Below, in pieces: positions 54,085 to 64,000 of a DNA stretch of 64,000 nt. The notes under the pieces were generated by a model that worked only from the letters and a program-made list of their open reading frames with translations, was not told the origin of the DNA and made no database searches. The stretch comes from Coniella vitis. Taxonomy: Eukaryota; Ascomycota; Sordariomycetes; Diaporthales; Schizoparmaceae. The stretch is from contig WUJK01000011.1 of NCBI GenBank assembly GCA_011317545.1, positions 449,501-513,500 on the forward strand, in the 5' to 3' direction. Positions within the stretch are counted from its first letter, which is position 1, and the number at the start of each line of letters is the position of its first letter. The position numbers and the translations under genes were made by a program.

Positions 54085-56623
54085 ATGCGGACCATGTTGA
54101 GGAAGTATTTTGGCTTCCTCGCTGCTGCTGCTGCTGCTGCTGATCAACGGCTCCTCGAGCGGATGCCCTTGTTGCGCTCCCCTTCTCGGCTCAGACTCTC
54201 CAGCCCTCCAAGTGAATGCGAAGGTGAACCCGAACCCATACCCAGGAAGAAGAAAGTCATGATCCTGTCAGACTTCGTCTCCAAGTGGCGTGATGCCACA
54301 CCGTACTTGCTGTTCTGCACGTTTTGCTTCGCATGGGGCGATGTCCTGTTCGGACTCGACACGGGGTCGTTTGGGTCGCTGGAGGCGCTCCCATCGTTTT
54401 TGAAGCAGTTTGGCCATGATGGGAAGTTGTCGACGTGGCAGAAGTCGGTTATGAATTCGAGTGCGTATCTATATGGGATGAAGAGGCCAACTCGCGGGTT
54501 TCGCTCTTCGTTTGGGGCTTCACAATGCTCGGCCGTCTGACATATCACTCACTGACTTGCTTTCTTTACAAAAAGTTGTCTGGCCTGGCAAACTTGCTGG
54601 TGTCTTTGCCTTTGAGCCATTGCTTCACCGCGTGGGGTACAAGAAGTCGGTTTACGTCTGTTGCGGAATTCAATTTGTGGCTATTATCAGTATGTCTCAT
54701 CTCATCTTGTGCTGTTTGTTCAACTGCTATCAGACGACGGACAATATCCGTTCCTTGCAGTCCACATACTTTGCGACCCATTCTCACTTTGCTGACCAGA
54801 CCAAACTCGCAGTTGAGATCACCGCCACAGAATGGGTCCAGTATGAGATTGGCCGAATCCTCGCCTACTTTGCCGTCGGTATCATCGAGGTCAGTTCGTC
54901 CCCTTCTTGCTCTAGGATCAAACAAATCCATACACTTCTCTTATTATTATTATTGTTATCATCAGAAACACTGAACACTCCCTCCATCTCGCTGTCTTTC
55001 TTACTACAATTGCTCACTGGAACTCACACAACACACCTGTTAGAATGTGGTCCCATCCTACCAAGCAGAGGTTGCGCCCGCCTCCCTTCGCGGCTTCATC
55101 ACCGGCTCCATGGTCAGTATCGTCACGCTGGGAAACATGTGGGGGTCCGGAATGGGCCGGGCCATGGCGAACTATGAGACGAGAGCCGGCTGGATGATTC
55201 CCACCGGGGTACAATTCATACCAGCTTTTATACTGGCGCTTACAATCCCTTTTACTGTTGGTATGTCCAAGTTTCCCTCCCCGCTTGTCATCCGGAATCC
55301 TCCTTGTTCGCTTTGCAATTTCCCATCCGCCCAGGAAACCGGGCCGGCTGATGGGGGACATGCTCACAGAATCACCACGCTGGCTGGTCCTCAAGGGCCG
55401 CAAGGGACAAGCCCTCCACAACCTCAACAGAATCCGACCCCAGACTCTGCGCGAAGGCGGCGTGACCACGGCCGAAGTCGACGCCATCGAGTTTGCCATC
55501 GCGTCCCACGATGCTCTGGACCAGGGCACTTGGGCTGAGTTGTTCAAGGGGACGTATCTGCGGCGTACAGTGGTGGTCTCCCTTTTGTTCTGGTTCCAGC
55601 AGACGGCTGGTGGTCAGTTTGGTTCGTTCAACCCGTACTCACTCCCCCCCCCCCGAAAACAATTGCGACGCCTTGCAAGCATCATACGAGAGTTCCATAC
55701 CTGACTTGTCCTTGTGCTCTTACCACACTAAACAAAACGAACAAACAGTGAACTCATACGGCCCGACGTTCTTCAAACAAATGGGTCTCGGCAACCTCTC
55801 CTTCACCTATTCCTTCCTCGCCACCGTAGCGGGCTGCATCGCCGCCATCATCGGCATGCTCACCGTCGATAAAGCCGGCCGCAGACCACTCATGATCTCG
55901 GGCATGTTCCTCGCCGCGCTCTTCAACTTTGTCATTGCCGGGTTGGGAACCAAGGACAACTTGTCCCAGGCCGAGACCAACGCCGTGGTAGCCTCGCTGA
56001 TTCTGCTCAATGCCTCGTGCAAGTACTCTGCGAGTCTGTGTGCGTACTTGATCACCTCGGAGATTGGCGGAATCAGGATGAGGAAGAAGAGTAAGTCCCA
56101 TCTGCCCTTTAGCCGGCCAGCGAAAAGAGCCCCTCCCCCCCATCCTATCCTATCCTATCCTATATTTTCCAAACCTCCCCGTGGCCTTTTCTAGCAGGTG
56201 GGTGGTGGTGGTGCTGATTCTACCCCCCCCCCCCAAACCAATATAGTCATCGCCTTTGCCACCGCCATCGACGTCCTCTCCGCCTTCGTCATCACCTTTT
56301 GCATCCCTTACCTCCTCGGCACCCCCGGCGCCAACCTCGGCGCAGGCGTCGGGTGGATTCTCGGCGGCGACGCCCTGCTCGGCTTCGTGTTTGCTGTCTT
56401 CTTCGTGCCGGAGCTTACGGGCCGCTCGCTCGAGGAAGTGGACGAGTTGTTCGATGCCGGGCTGTGGGCGTGGCAGTTCCGGGGATACAAGACGACGGGG
56501 ATCGGGCAACGGATCGCGCTGCTTGAGGAGCACGATGCTGCGGCTGCTGCTGCTGTGGGTGCCAAGGGTGGAGTTGGGCAGGATGTCCGGGTGGATGAGG
56601 TGCCGGAGGCGTCTTCGTCTTGA
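54085..56623 (+). CDS. MFS sugar porter (hexose/maltose permease-like)
   Basis: This is a 12-helix plasma-membrane sugar/H+ symporter. Seven exons: 54085-54460, 54576-54689, 54813-54889, 55044-55260, 55370-55621, 55749-56090 and 56247-56623, giving 584 residues from the first ATG. Joins restore family text: VMNS-IVWPGKLAGV, VAII-IEITATEW, GIIE-NVVPSYQAEVAP, PFTV-ESPRWLVLKG, QQTAGGQF-VNSYGPTFF and MRKK-IIAFATAIDV. ESPRW, DKAGRRP and PELTGRSLEE are sugar porter signatures. The start is uncertain: ATGs at 54085, 54094, 54163 and 54259 are all in frame, and the first two would include an Ala7 run encoded by (GCT)7. Intron 5 uses an unusual GTTCGT donor; introns 5 and 6 contain C runs. Confidence 0.88.
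54121..54141 (+). repeat. (GCT)7 trinucleotide repeat near porter start
   Basis: Seven GCT units would encode Ala7 if translation starts at 54085 or 54094, and would lie in the leader if it starts at 54163. Confidence 0.85.
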
Positions 56624-57469
56624 TGATGGAGGGTTGGTCTGGACGATGTCCATCAGCTTGGGGGGAAAAGGGGGTCTCCCGGCTAGCTGACGCATTCTGG
56701 GAATCATAAGGGACTAGCACTGGCTCTTCGAGGTCTATACGCAAAGGTGTAGTAGAAACGTTTTGAGCAGCCATAACTCGTCCAGTCCAAGTGTTGCTTC
56801 TTCTTCTTCTTCTTCCTTCTTCACTGTGCTCCTGCCTGGCTACATGGTGAAGAAGTGACAGCCAAAAACATGGCACCGCCACAAAACGAGATCTCAAAAT
56901 ACGAGAACAAATGCACTGTCCGTAGAAGAGAACAATAAGGCAACTCAGACTCGGGGGCCGAGTATGTCCAAGGTACACAAAAGCATTGGCCATATTCCTG
57001 GCAAGCCCCTTTGTAACAATGGCTATTGTCAACATGCATTATGGCAGTTGGTATAACAAGCCTTTGGAACAGTCCTCAACAGCAAGTGAAATCAGCTTGT
57101 TCGACATGAAAGCCCGAACCATGTTTGTATGGTTTAATGTTTTGTTCATTGGTAAACCAATAACAAGAGGTAACAACTACTTTTGTCCCTGCCATGACCT
57201 CCCATGATGTCCAGGCTCACCAAGGCCTCACCGGTCACTTCATACAAGCCTTGCAGGTATAAATCATGTGGGCCCTCAATGTCTGCATAAAAAAGAAACA
57301 ATTCAGTCATCCCGAGTGTCAGCTACAACAGCAGCAAACCAAAAGGGGAAAAAAGAAAAAGAAAAAAAAGGCATCAGCCAGCCAGACATTCTTAAGTGCT
57401 CAGACCAACACTCCCTCTTTTTTCTCACACCTTCCAGCCGGTTCCTATATTCTTTTTTGTCTGCCCAGC
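56624..57469. other. Intergenic between porter and hypothetical gene
   Basis: I see no gene in these 846 bases. A CTT microsatellite lies at about 56796-56820 and an A/G-rich stretch at 57344-57370. Confidence 0.4.
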
Positions 57470-58015
57470 ATGTCTTCTTCTTCTTCTTCTTCTTCCTCCT
57501 CTTCTCCCCCCCATTCTTCCCCTTCTCCCATCACCAAGAAAAGAATGGGCGGTGTCTTGTCGAACGTCTTGCGGCGTATACCGGCCATGGTCACCGCAAC
57601 AACCATTCCCAAGACTGCTACTACACCCACTGTCACGACGTCTCCTCCTCCTCCTCCTCCTCTCACGTCTAATACTAACCCTATCTTGAACGCTTCCAGT
57701 GGCAGTAGTAGTAGTACCACCCCGTGTCACATGCGAACATCACCCAACTTACCCCTCGACGAGGAACTGATCGGCCCGGACCCAGACGAGCTCGACGCGC
57801 TGCTCGTGCCCGCCGACGCAGGCGGCCCAGTCGCGAATGTCGTCGTGGATGGTACCGACTATGCTACCAGTGGGTCTCGTGCGCACGAGGGACTGAGCGC
57901 GTGCCAGAGATACCGTCACGGGGGGCGCTCTGATGCATGTGTTGGGGATGAGCCGCCGTTGATGTTGCGGCGTCCGGCGCTGTATGAGGAGTACTGGGCT
58001 GATCGATCTGGCTAG
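57470..58015 (+). CDS. Small Ser/Pro-rich hypothetical protein
   Basis: This 181-residue open frame from ATG at 57470 is not recognised. It opens with a Ser run encoded by a TTC/TCT microsatellite and is Ser/Thr/Pro-rich up to about residue 85, then has a better-behaved acidic segment (LPLDEELIGPDPDELDALLV), VANVVVDGTDYATSG and a C-terminal RRPALYEEYWADR. There is no signal peptide or membrane helix from this start. The codon pattern of the second half looks coding (G/C-rich third positions). A T19 run follows the stop at about 58028. It could be a short real gene or a fortuitous frame. Confidence 0.4.
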   Translation: MSSSSSSSSSSSPPHSSPSPITKKRMGGVLSNVLRRIPAMVTATTIPKTATTPTVTTSPPPPPPLTSNTNPILNASSGSSSSTTPCHMRTSPNLPLDEELIGPDPDELDALLVPADAGGPVANVVVDGTDYATSGSRAHEGLSACQRYRHGGRSDACVGDEPPLMLRRPALYEEYWADRSG

Positions 58016-59642
58016 AAGGGCCAGGTGAATTTTTTTTTTTTTTTTGGCTCTTGTATGCCGCCTTTGTGAGTGCTTGGGCTTCGTCTTAAAAGAAGGTCTT
58101 GGAGATATTTATCACATATATCCTGTCTATGAAAGGTTAGTTGTAGACTTGTTCCTGTAATCATTCAAACCACCCGAATTCTTATTATGCTCATCTTTCT
58201 CAGTGCTACCAAAACAAAACAAACTGATAATGACAAAAGAAGAAAAGCAAGGTATAAAGATACAGATGACAACATATCTAGAGAATGAAATATATTCATG
58301 TCACGAAACTTATAGAAAGCAATACGTAACCGGTTACTATGAACGCGAGAGCGTGCGTTAACTCTACTTCTTTGTAGAGAGAAAAAAGGGAAACCCAGAC
58401 GCAAATTTCCTTGTGCATTACCTGCTAAAACAACCACGTATCGATATATGCATACATATATCTCCCGACAAGAAACTCACAGTACTACTACTACATGTAC
58501 AACGGTTATTGTTCAGCCTCAGCTCAGAGTCTTGTGAGATCATCCCATCCCTCTGCCTTTGTACGCTGTGTTTTCCTCGTATTGAGGCGCTTGCAAAATG
58601 CGCTTCACTAACCTCGTCATCCAGTCCATCAAATCGTAGCAGTGAGCAAGCAGTAGGACGAAACTCGGGCAGCGCGTACCTGCATTAGCCCGCTTCCTCT
58701 GCTCCACTGAGTCCACACCTCACCATTATTCCTCCCGACTCGGGACTCGTATAGCTCAGTCTCTTGTTTCAATCATTGCCTGATATTTGGAAACATTCTG
58801 TAAAAGTAAACTATTCCAGCATCTGCTCCAGGTGGTCAAGAAAAAGAAGGCCGAACCAGCTGCTTTTCCCTGGATCTGTGACATCCAATACTAACTAGAC
58901 CTTTCAACCCTCCTTAGTCTTCTTTAATTTTGGACATTCATAATGCAAAAGAATACAAGGCAAATACCATCATGATGCTCGGATACGCCAGAAACAAGAC
59001 CGTGAACTTGTATCATAACAAAGAGAGAAGCAGCACAGTTAACCAGCTTAAAGACAGGCAAAGAACAATTCAAGAATCAATAAAAGAATACATAGCCCCG
59101 ACGAATCAAAACAACAAGAGACGCTTACAGCCATGCTCATAGCATTCCATGTCCAAAGATAAGCATGATAGTGATCCCAAACAGCCGCTGCTGTGACTAG
59201 CGCAGTCTCAGACTGTTTTTTTTTTTTTTGTAAGACATGGTCCACCCCATCAAACCTATATCCTACTCGTCATAGCTATCCGAGACATCATAAACAATTT
59301 AGAGCCTTTCCCATTTCCGCCTTTGCTACCCATCCCTTGACTCCGCCTGCATGCAACAAAAGAGATCCACTGAAAAAGAAGCCATCAAATTTGCTGTGTG
59401 CCCAGCTGTCGAATCCAAAGAGAGGCCTTTTATATTCACTCAGAGAGCCAAGTAGAGGAACCGAATAATGAGAATGGTACAAGATATGCTGTGAAGCCTT
59501 CAATCTGCAATAAAGACCGTAAAAGGGTAGAAAAACAAGGATTCAGAAATAAAAAAAACAAGAAAATGGTATCTTTGATGAATGAAAACGAAATGAAAGA
59601 ATTGTTGATGGACAGGAGAGAAGTCCAAACAATAGCCTTGCA
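58016..59642. other. Gene-free interval downstream of the MADS-box gene
   Basis: These 1.6 kb have no supportable gene. They are AT-richer than the surroundings, with T runs at about 58028-58046 and 59216-59230. The right end must hold the 3' UTR of the minus-strand MADS-box gene. Confidence 0.45.
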
Positions 59643-61606
59643 CTAATTTTCGACCTTGAGCCTCTTGGGCTCATTATGCGGCTCGACTGGGTCCGATGAT
59701 GACTCATTCGATGCAATCTCAGGGCTCTTTCTCTTCAGGCTTGGTCCTTCGTCTCTCAGAAAACTAGGCCCGGACCCGATAACAGGAGTGGCAAAGTTCA
59801 GGGGGCTGGGAAGAGTATTGCCCTCATGGTTTCTCGCATAAAAATCAGAGAAGAACTGGCTAGGACTAGGGAGGAACTCGTTGGTCATGTACCGAGAAGG
59901 AAGAGCTGAAGCTGGGGTATCAATGAGGTTGTGACTTGGAGGTGGGGGGTTGTTGGCGGGAGCAGGTCGCGCAAAGGGATTGGGTGGTCCTGTTGCACCG
60001 GCAGACAATAAAGTGGTATTTGCTGATGGCGAGGGTGGCGGCAACACGATCCCAGATGAATGCGATCCCTCATTCCGCGTGGTTTGTGAGGTGGCATCGG
60101 TTGAGTGTCCTGGGCCGGCAGAATTTGATTCCGCAGTATTGCTTCCGGCTTCCGAGGCCTCGTCCGGAATCTGTACCTTGAGGCGGGGCCGGGCGGGGCC
60201 ACCAACACGCAAACTATTGGTTCGTGACGGCGGCGTGAAGATTTGCTCAGGCACCGAAGAGGCCGACTGCTGCCGTCTAACCAAAGGCGGCTTGGTCTCC
60301 GTCCGCTTGGGCTGTGGTGGCGAAGCCGTGCTGCGTGGTGCCCCAGGCGTCTCAAAGGATTGCGATCGGGCAGCCATGACTTCATTCTTGAGCTGCGATT
60401 CGGCAAAAGCCGCCAAATGCTGCGATAGAACGGAGCGATTTTCGTCGATTGGTGTAAAGATGCTGTGTTGCTTCTGGTGAGGTAGTTTCTTGATTGCAGA
60501 CGTGGTGTTCAGCATCGGTGCTTGCGGAGCAAGGCGCTCAACAACATCGGAAAGGGGCTCTGGAGGTGCTGGCATATTGTCTTGTGCCGGAGGCTCCATT
60601 TGCGCGCGAGACGATGGTGGTGACGGTCGGCGAATGGGTCCGCTGGGAAGTCCATGGCGTTGTTGAGGAGGCGAAAGCGAGTGTCTGGCTGGCGGAGGAG
60701 GCGACTGTTGCGGAGCATGCTGAGGAGGGAAGCTGGGTGGGACAGAAGATTGACGCTGAGGTTCCATATGTATTTGCATGTGTGGCGGTGGGGGTGGCTG
60801 GGCGAACTGGTGGCTGGGCGGCATGTTAGGTGGGTTGTAGATGGCTGGCTGCGGAACATATGCATATCCATTGACCATAGGACCATGAGGAGGCCCGTAC
60901 GGACCAACCTGGGGTGCCACGAGCTGAGAGCCCATCCGTCGCATGTCGTTGCGGGAACCAGGACGCGAGCCGGGGTGCGGCTGGGGGGTGTGAGCGCGCT
61001 GAACGCCATGCAGCACCATTCCGTTCGGTATCGGTGGCGATGCGGATGGGGTGTGATGCCGCAGCTGTGGAAAGCCAGGCTGGCCGTGAAAGTGCTGCGG
61101 AATTCCATTGGGAGGAGTGCCATTTTCATCGTCATCGTCTTCGTCATCCACACCTCCATTGAAGTCGGCGGGTCCTTTGTGCTCATTGGGGCCACCGTGC
61201 TAGAGTTACCAGACAGGATGGGTTAGCAAACGTCGCCGTATCCATGTAAGAAAGTGGGAGACCAGAGAAGAGTACATACATAGGTATATCTGGTAATCAA
61301 CTCGCGCATGTCACCTGAAGAGTACTCGTAGAGTTTCTTATTCTGACCAAAGATGAAGACGGCGACATCGACAGAGCAAAGGACGGAGAGTTCGTGAGCC
61401 TTTTTGAAGAGACCGCCCTTGCGCTTAAGAAAGGTGCTGTTGTACAAGGCCATCCTGTTAGCAGGCGCTGGACGACAAGGGCGGGGCGCCATGATGGGGA
61501 TTCGGAGATGGCTTCGTGATTTGGGAAAGGAGCTGTGGTTGTTTGCTTACACAGAACGATTTCTGTCATCCTTGATGGCTTTTATTTCAATCTTCCTGCG
61601 ACCCAT
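59643..61606 (-). CDS. rlmA: MADS-box transcription factor, RlmA/Mef2-SRF type
   Basis: This is a DNA-binding regulator of the Rlm1/RlmA type, which in fungi acts below the cell-wall-integrity MAP kinase. Minus-strand exons are 61606-61551, 61436-61280 and 61199-59643, giving 589 residues. The MADS box is split by the first intron: MGRRKIEIKAIKDDRNRSV then TFLKRKGGLFKKAHEL, continuing CSVDVAVFIFGQNKKLYEYS. Exon 3 begins HGGPNEHKGPADFNGG and runs into an acidic patch, then a long Pro/Gln-rich disordered region. The C terminus ends LKRKSPEIASN and EPKRLKVEN, a possible nuclear signal. The gene symbol is by family resemblance. At least 2.4 kb of gene-free DNA lies upstream. Confidence 0.9.
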
Positions 61607-62777
61607 CGTGAAGTTGTCGACAAAAAGACTTGTATAGGCGAGGTAGGGATAGAGTCTATTTCCAGCGTGCTGTGGCCGGTGACGATGGCCGTGCAAGACC
61701 TAGTTGATGGTCGAGTTGAGAGTAGGCCGAGTATAGGCTAGCCAGTATACTGTGCTCAAGGAGGCAGCAGATAGGCAGGCTGGTATGGCAGACAGCAAGA
61801 CGGTCCCAGCAACGGCGGCCAAAGAAAGAAAGTGGAGGTCGAGGATAAAGATAGCTATGTATAGTAGGCGAAGAGCCGGGGTCGTGGTCTTGCGATGCTA
61901 GCAGGTCGCAGGGTGAAAAGAGAAGAGGTCGCGCACTGGGTGACCGAGCGAAGGAAGACACAGAAAGGGCCTAGTATCTCTTTCTGCTTGAACCCTGTCG
62001 TCGCAGTGGCCGTTGCGCGCGCGCACACACTCTTCTATGTACACACACACGCGGACATGCACACCACATGCGAGGACTGGACAGGGACGTTGTGGACGTT
62101 TGAGATGTGGACGTTGAGGTCGAGTCGAGGCTTCGAGGACTGGACAGGTCAGGTCAGGTCAGAGCAAAGCAGGTGGCGGAATTGTCGAGAGCAGTCGCAA
62201 ACGCGGATCAAGAGGACGGGCGTAGCAGGGACAATGCTAGACTACGGCGCAAGGGCCTTATTTGATTCTTTATCGACCACAAGACACGGCCGGTCGACGG
62301 GGTATTTGGTACGTGATATGGCAGCCGAATTAATTATAAGTCGCTTGGCGCACATGGGCTGACGGTGGACTCGGGTAGGGCTCTGGGTGGCTTGGTGAGG
62401 TTCTGGCTGCTTTGGCAGTCCAGTATCTCTTTGGCTTCTTTGTCTGGTTCCTGGCGAGGTGAAAGGATCTCACCAATCGGCAGCGGTGGTAGCAGTGGTG
62501 GTGGGGTGGATGCGGGTTGCAAGGGAGCGAGGCGGACTCGAATGGGTGTTGGCTGGATTGATTTGGTGAGGTTGGAGGAAGCAAAGAGAAGAGAAGATGG
62601 TGGATGGGGCTGAAGGGTCGCTTTGCTGCTAATAATAGACGGGGAGAGAAGAAAGAAGAGCCTCGGGCGTGCAGGGCAGGTGCCGCCAGCCTTTTAGACT
62701 CGGGCGAGGGAACGGTGGGGACTCTGCCACGGTGCAGTTGCAGTTGCCTTACAGTTGGGTGAGGCCTGGAGAGGCTC

Positions 62778-62780
<3 letters not shown>

Positions 62781-62807
<27 letters not shown>
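62781..62807 (+). repeat. (CAG)9 trinucleotide repeat
   Basis: Nine perfect CAG units lie in the upstream region of the MADS-box gene, with a TACATAGTA motif starting nine bases further on. Confidence 0.9.
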
Positions 62808-62809
<2 letters not shown>

Positions 62810-63721
62810 CTATGGTACATAGTAGTTGCATCAGAAGGGGAAAGAGCAAGTGAACCTACTATGCACTATGTACCATGTAGACGGGCTTAGTGGAAGGGTG
62901 GTGTGGAGAAGGGGGGCATCCAACCAACAGAACAGGGGCGGCTGGGGATCTTGTACTATGTACTGCATGTACCATACCTGGCAGGCCTGGGTACTTGTGA
63001 TACGTACCGGTATATCGATTCCCCCCAAGTGCATCAGCTGATGACAGAGGATCATGATTTCTAAGTGCCCAGTAAAAAACGACTACAGACAGAGATAGAT
63101 CTGATGATAACAATAGCATTTACTTAGTAAACCAATTCCAAGAAACGTGCCAATCGCGGTAGCTTGGAAAGTGTACGGTGATGTACTGCAAACCTTACAA
63201 CAGGTACGTACTGTGTTGTGTGTATGTGCCTTGCAGTACACACACTGCAATGTGCAGAAGGTATTTTTACCTGCTGGGCAGCCAGCAATTACTACAGTAC
63301 ATACTACTTACATACTAGACGGTACATAGCACAGGGCCTACAGCAGGCAGGCAGTGGGGTAAATAGGGCTCTGGGGCCTGTAATTGACCCAGTGAAAAAG
63401 ACCACCACAAAAGACTTGTCAGTTGCTCATCTCTTTCCATGTAACAGGCCCCCCTGGCCCCACCTTGGGCACGCTAAAATCTCTCGCTCATACGCTTGGC
63501 TCACCTGTGCCTGCGCACAATCATCCATCTCGCAATCTCTCTTTGTCAACGACATTTCCCCGTATGCTCCTCTTCTTCGTCTTCGAGTCCACTGGCGCCA
63601 TTCCTTATCCGGCTGTTCCGCTGACGCTACCACCATACTATGAGCCAAGCCCAGCCGTTGCTTGGCCTGTCCTCGCCGCGCCAGAAACGAGCACTATGTA
63701 CATACATACATAGTAGTAGTG

Positions 63722-63758
63722 GCAGCAGCAGCAGCAAGCAGCAAGCAGCAGCAGCAGC
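63722..63758 (+). repeat. Imperfect CAG repeat
   Basis: CAG units interrupted by AAG lie in non-coding DNA near the right edge. Confidence 0.8.
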
Positions 63759-64000
63759 AAACGCCAACGGTGACAGCAGAAGCCGGGCTGCCATCCCACT
63801 GAGGCCAACCAACTGCCAGTGTCAATGCCAAATCACACCCCAGACGGTCCAGCTGACTAAAGTCGATCTAGAAGTATCAAAGAAAGAGCCATGGTAGATC
63901 GGCAGGAACCTCGTGGGCTTGACAGGCCGCCACAGCACATGATACAAGCTGGCTGTGGCTGGACTGGGCTGTGGTTATTGAAGCCATTCCCAAGCCATGT

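Larger units (their letters stand above)
61607..64000. promoter_or_regulatory. Long upstream region of the MADS-box gene
   Basis: These 2.4 kb up to the window edge have no gene I can support. They contain a GC/CA alternating stretch (62015-62054), three AGGTC units near 62145-62160, a (CAG)9 tract at 62781-62807, three exact TACATAGTA/TACTATGTA motifs (62816, 62954, 63707), and a broken CAG repeat at 63722-63758. A long regulated leader or promoter of the factor is the simplest reading; a further gene may begin beyond the edge. Confidence 0.45.

Noticed and set aside
62781..63758. CAG tracts considered as a CRISPR-like or spacer array
   Set aside because: They are plain trinucleotide microsatellites with no spacers, in a eukaryotic genome.
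63640..63897. An 85-codon frame near the right edge
   Set aside because: Its content comes mainly from the CAG repeat (Ser/Ala/Gln runs), and there is no downstream coding support.

Overview
This window is nuclear DNA from a filamentous ascomycete (Pezizomycotina). The evidence is: genes on both strands split by short introns of about 58-340 bases with GT...AG borders and CTAAC/CTGAC-type branch sites; fungus-specific families (Zn2Cys6 factor, HET domain, Clr5 domain, rhodopsin/PTH11-like membrane proteins, rvt reverse-transcriptase-like gene, RlmA-type MADS box); and an AT-rich block at the left edge whose near-total loss of CpA and TpG is the signature of repeat-induced point mutation (RIP). 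I cannot place it below that rank.

Layout. 1-1600 is a RIP-degraded repeat with no gene. A 49-base A run at 1980-2028 follows, then a hybrid histidine kinase (2571-7089), a secreted glycosylasparaginase (7617-8750), a Zn2Cys6 transcription factor (minus), a Nudix hydrolase, a CPA2-type cation/proton antiporter, an aldo-keto reductase (minus) and a TauD-type dioxygenase (minus). Next come a lipoyl-transferase-like protein that has lost its catalytic residues (19686-22418), a rhodopsin-family membrane protein, a secreted thaumatin-like protein (minus), Vta1 (minus), an ER protein disulfide isomerase ending in KDEL, and the exosome subunit Rrp41/Ski6 (minus). The centre holds a HET-domain gene, an omega-type glutathione transferase, an AIFM2-like flavoprotein (minus), a second rhodopsin-family membrane protein (minus) and an intron-containing tRNA-Ala(AGC). 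The right third holds an intact rvt-type reverse-transcriptase-related gene with an altered active site (minus), a Clr5-domain protein (minus), the DEAD-box helicase Rok1, a sugar porter, a small Ser/Pro-rich hypothetical gene, and an RlmA-like MADS-box factor (minus) with at least 2.4 kb of gene-free upstream DNA.

The genes are mostly unrelated housekeeping and accessory genes, not a pathway cluster; no polyketide synthase, peptide synthetase or terpene synthase core is present. Vta1, the disulfide isomerase, Rrp41, Rok1 and the tRNA are core cellular functions. The kinase, the MADS factor, the Zn2Cys6 and Clr5 factors, the two rhodopsin-like proteins and the HET gene are sensing and regulation. 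The observations most worth a second look are the rvt gene with Gly-Gly-Asp where the catalytic Asp pair is expected, the lipoyl-transferase-like protein lacking its catalytic His, Lys and Cys, and a 9-base motif TACATAGTA (or its complement) present nine times, always between genes.

Exon borders were deduced by eye from splice consensus, reading frame and family similarity; every spliced model given keeps an open frame with a length divisible by three.
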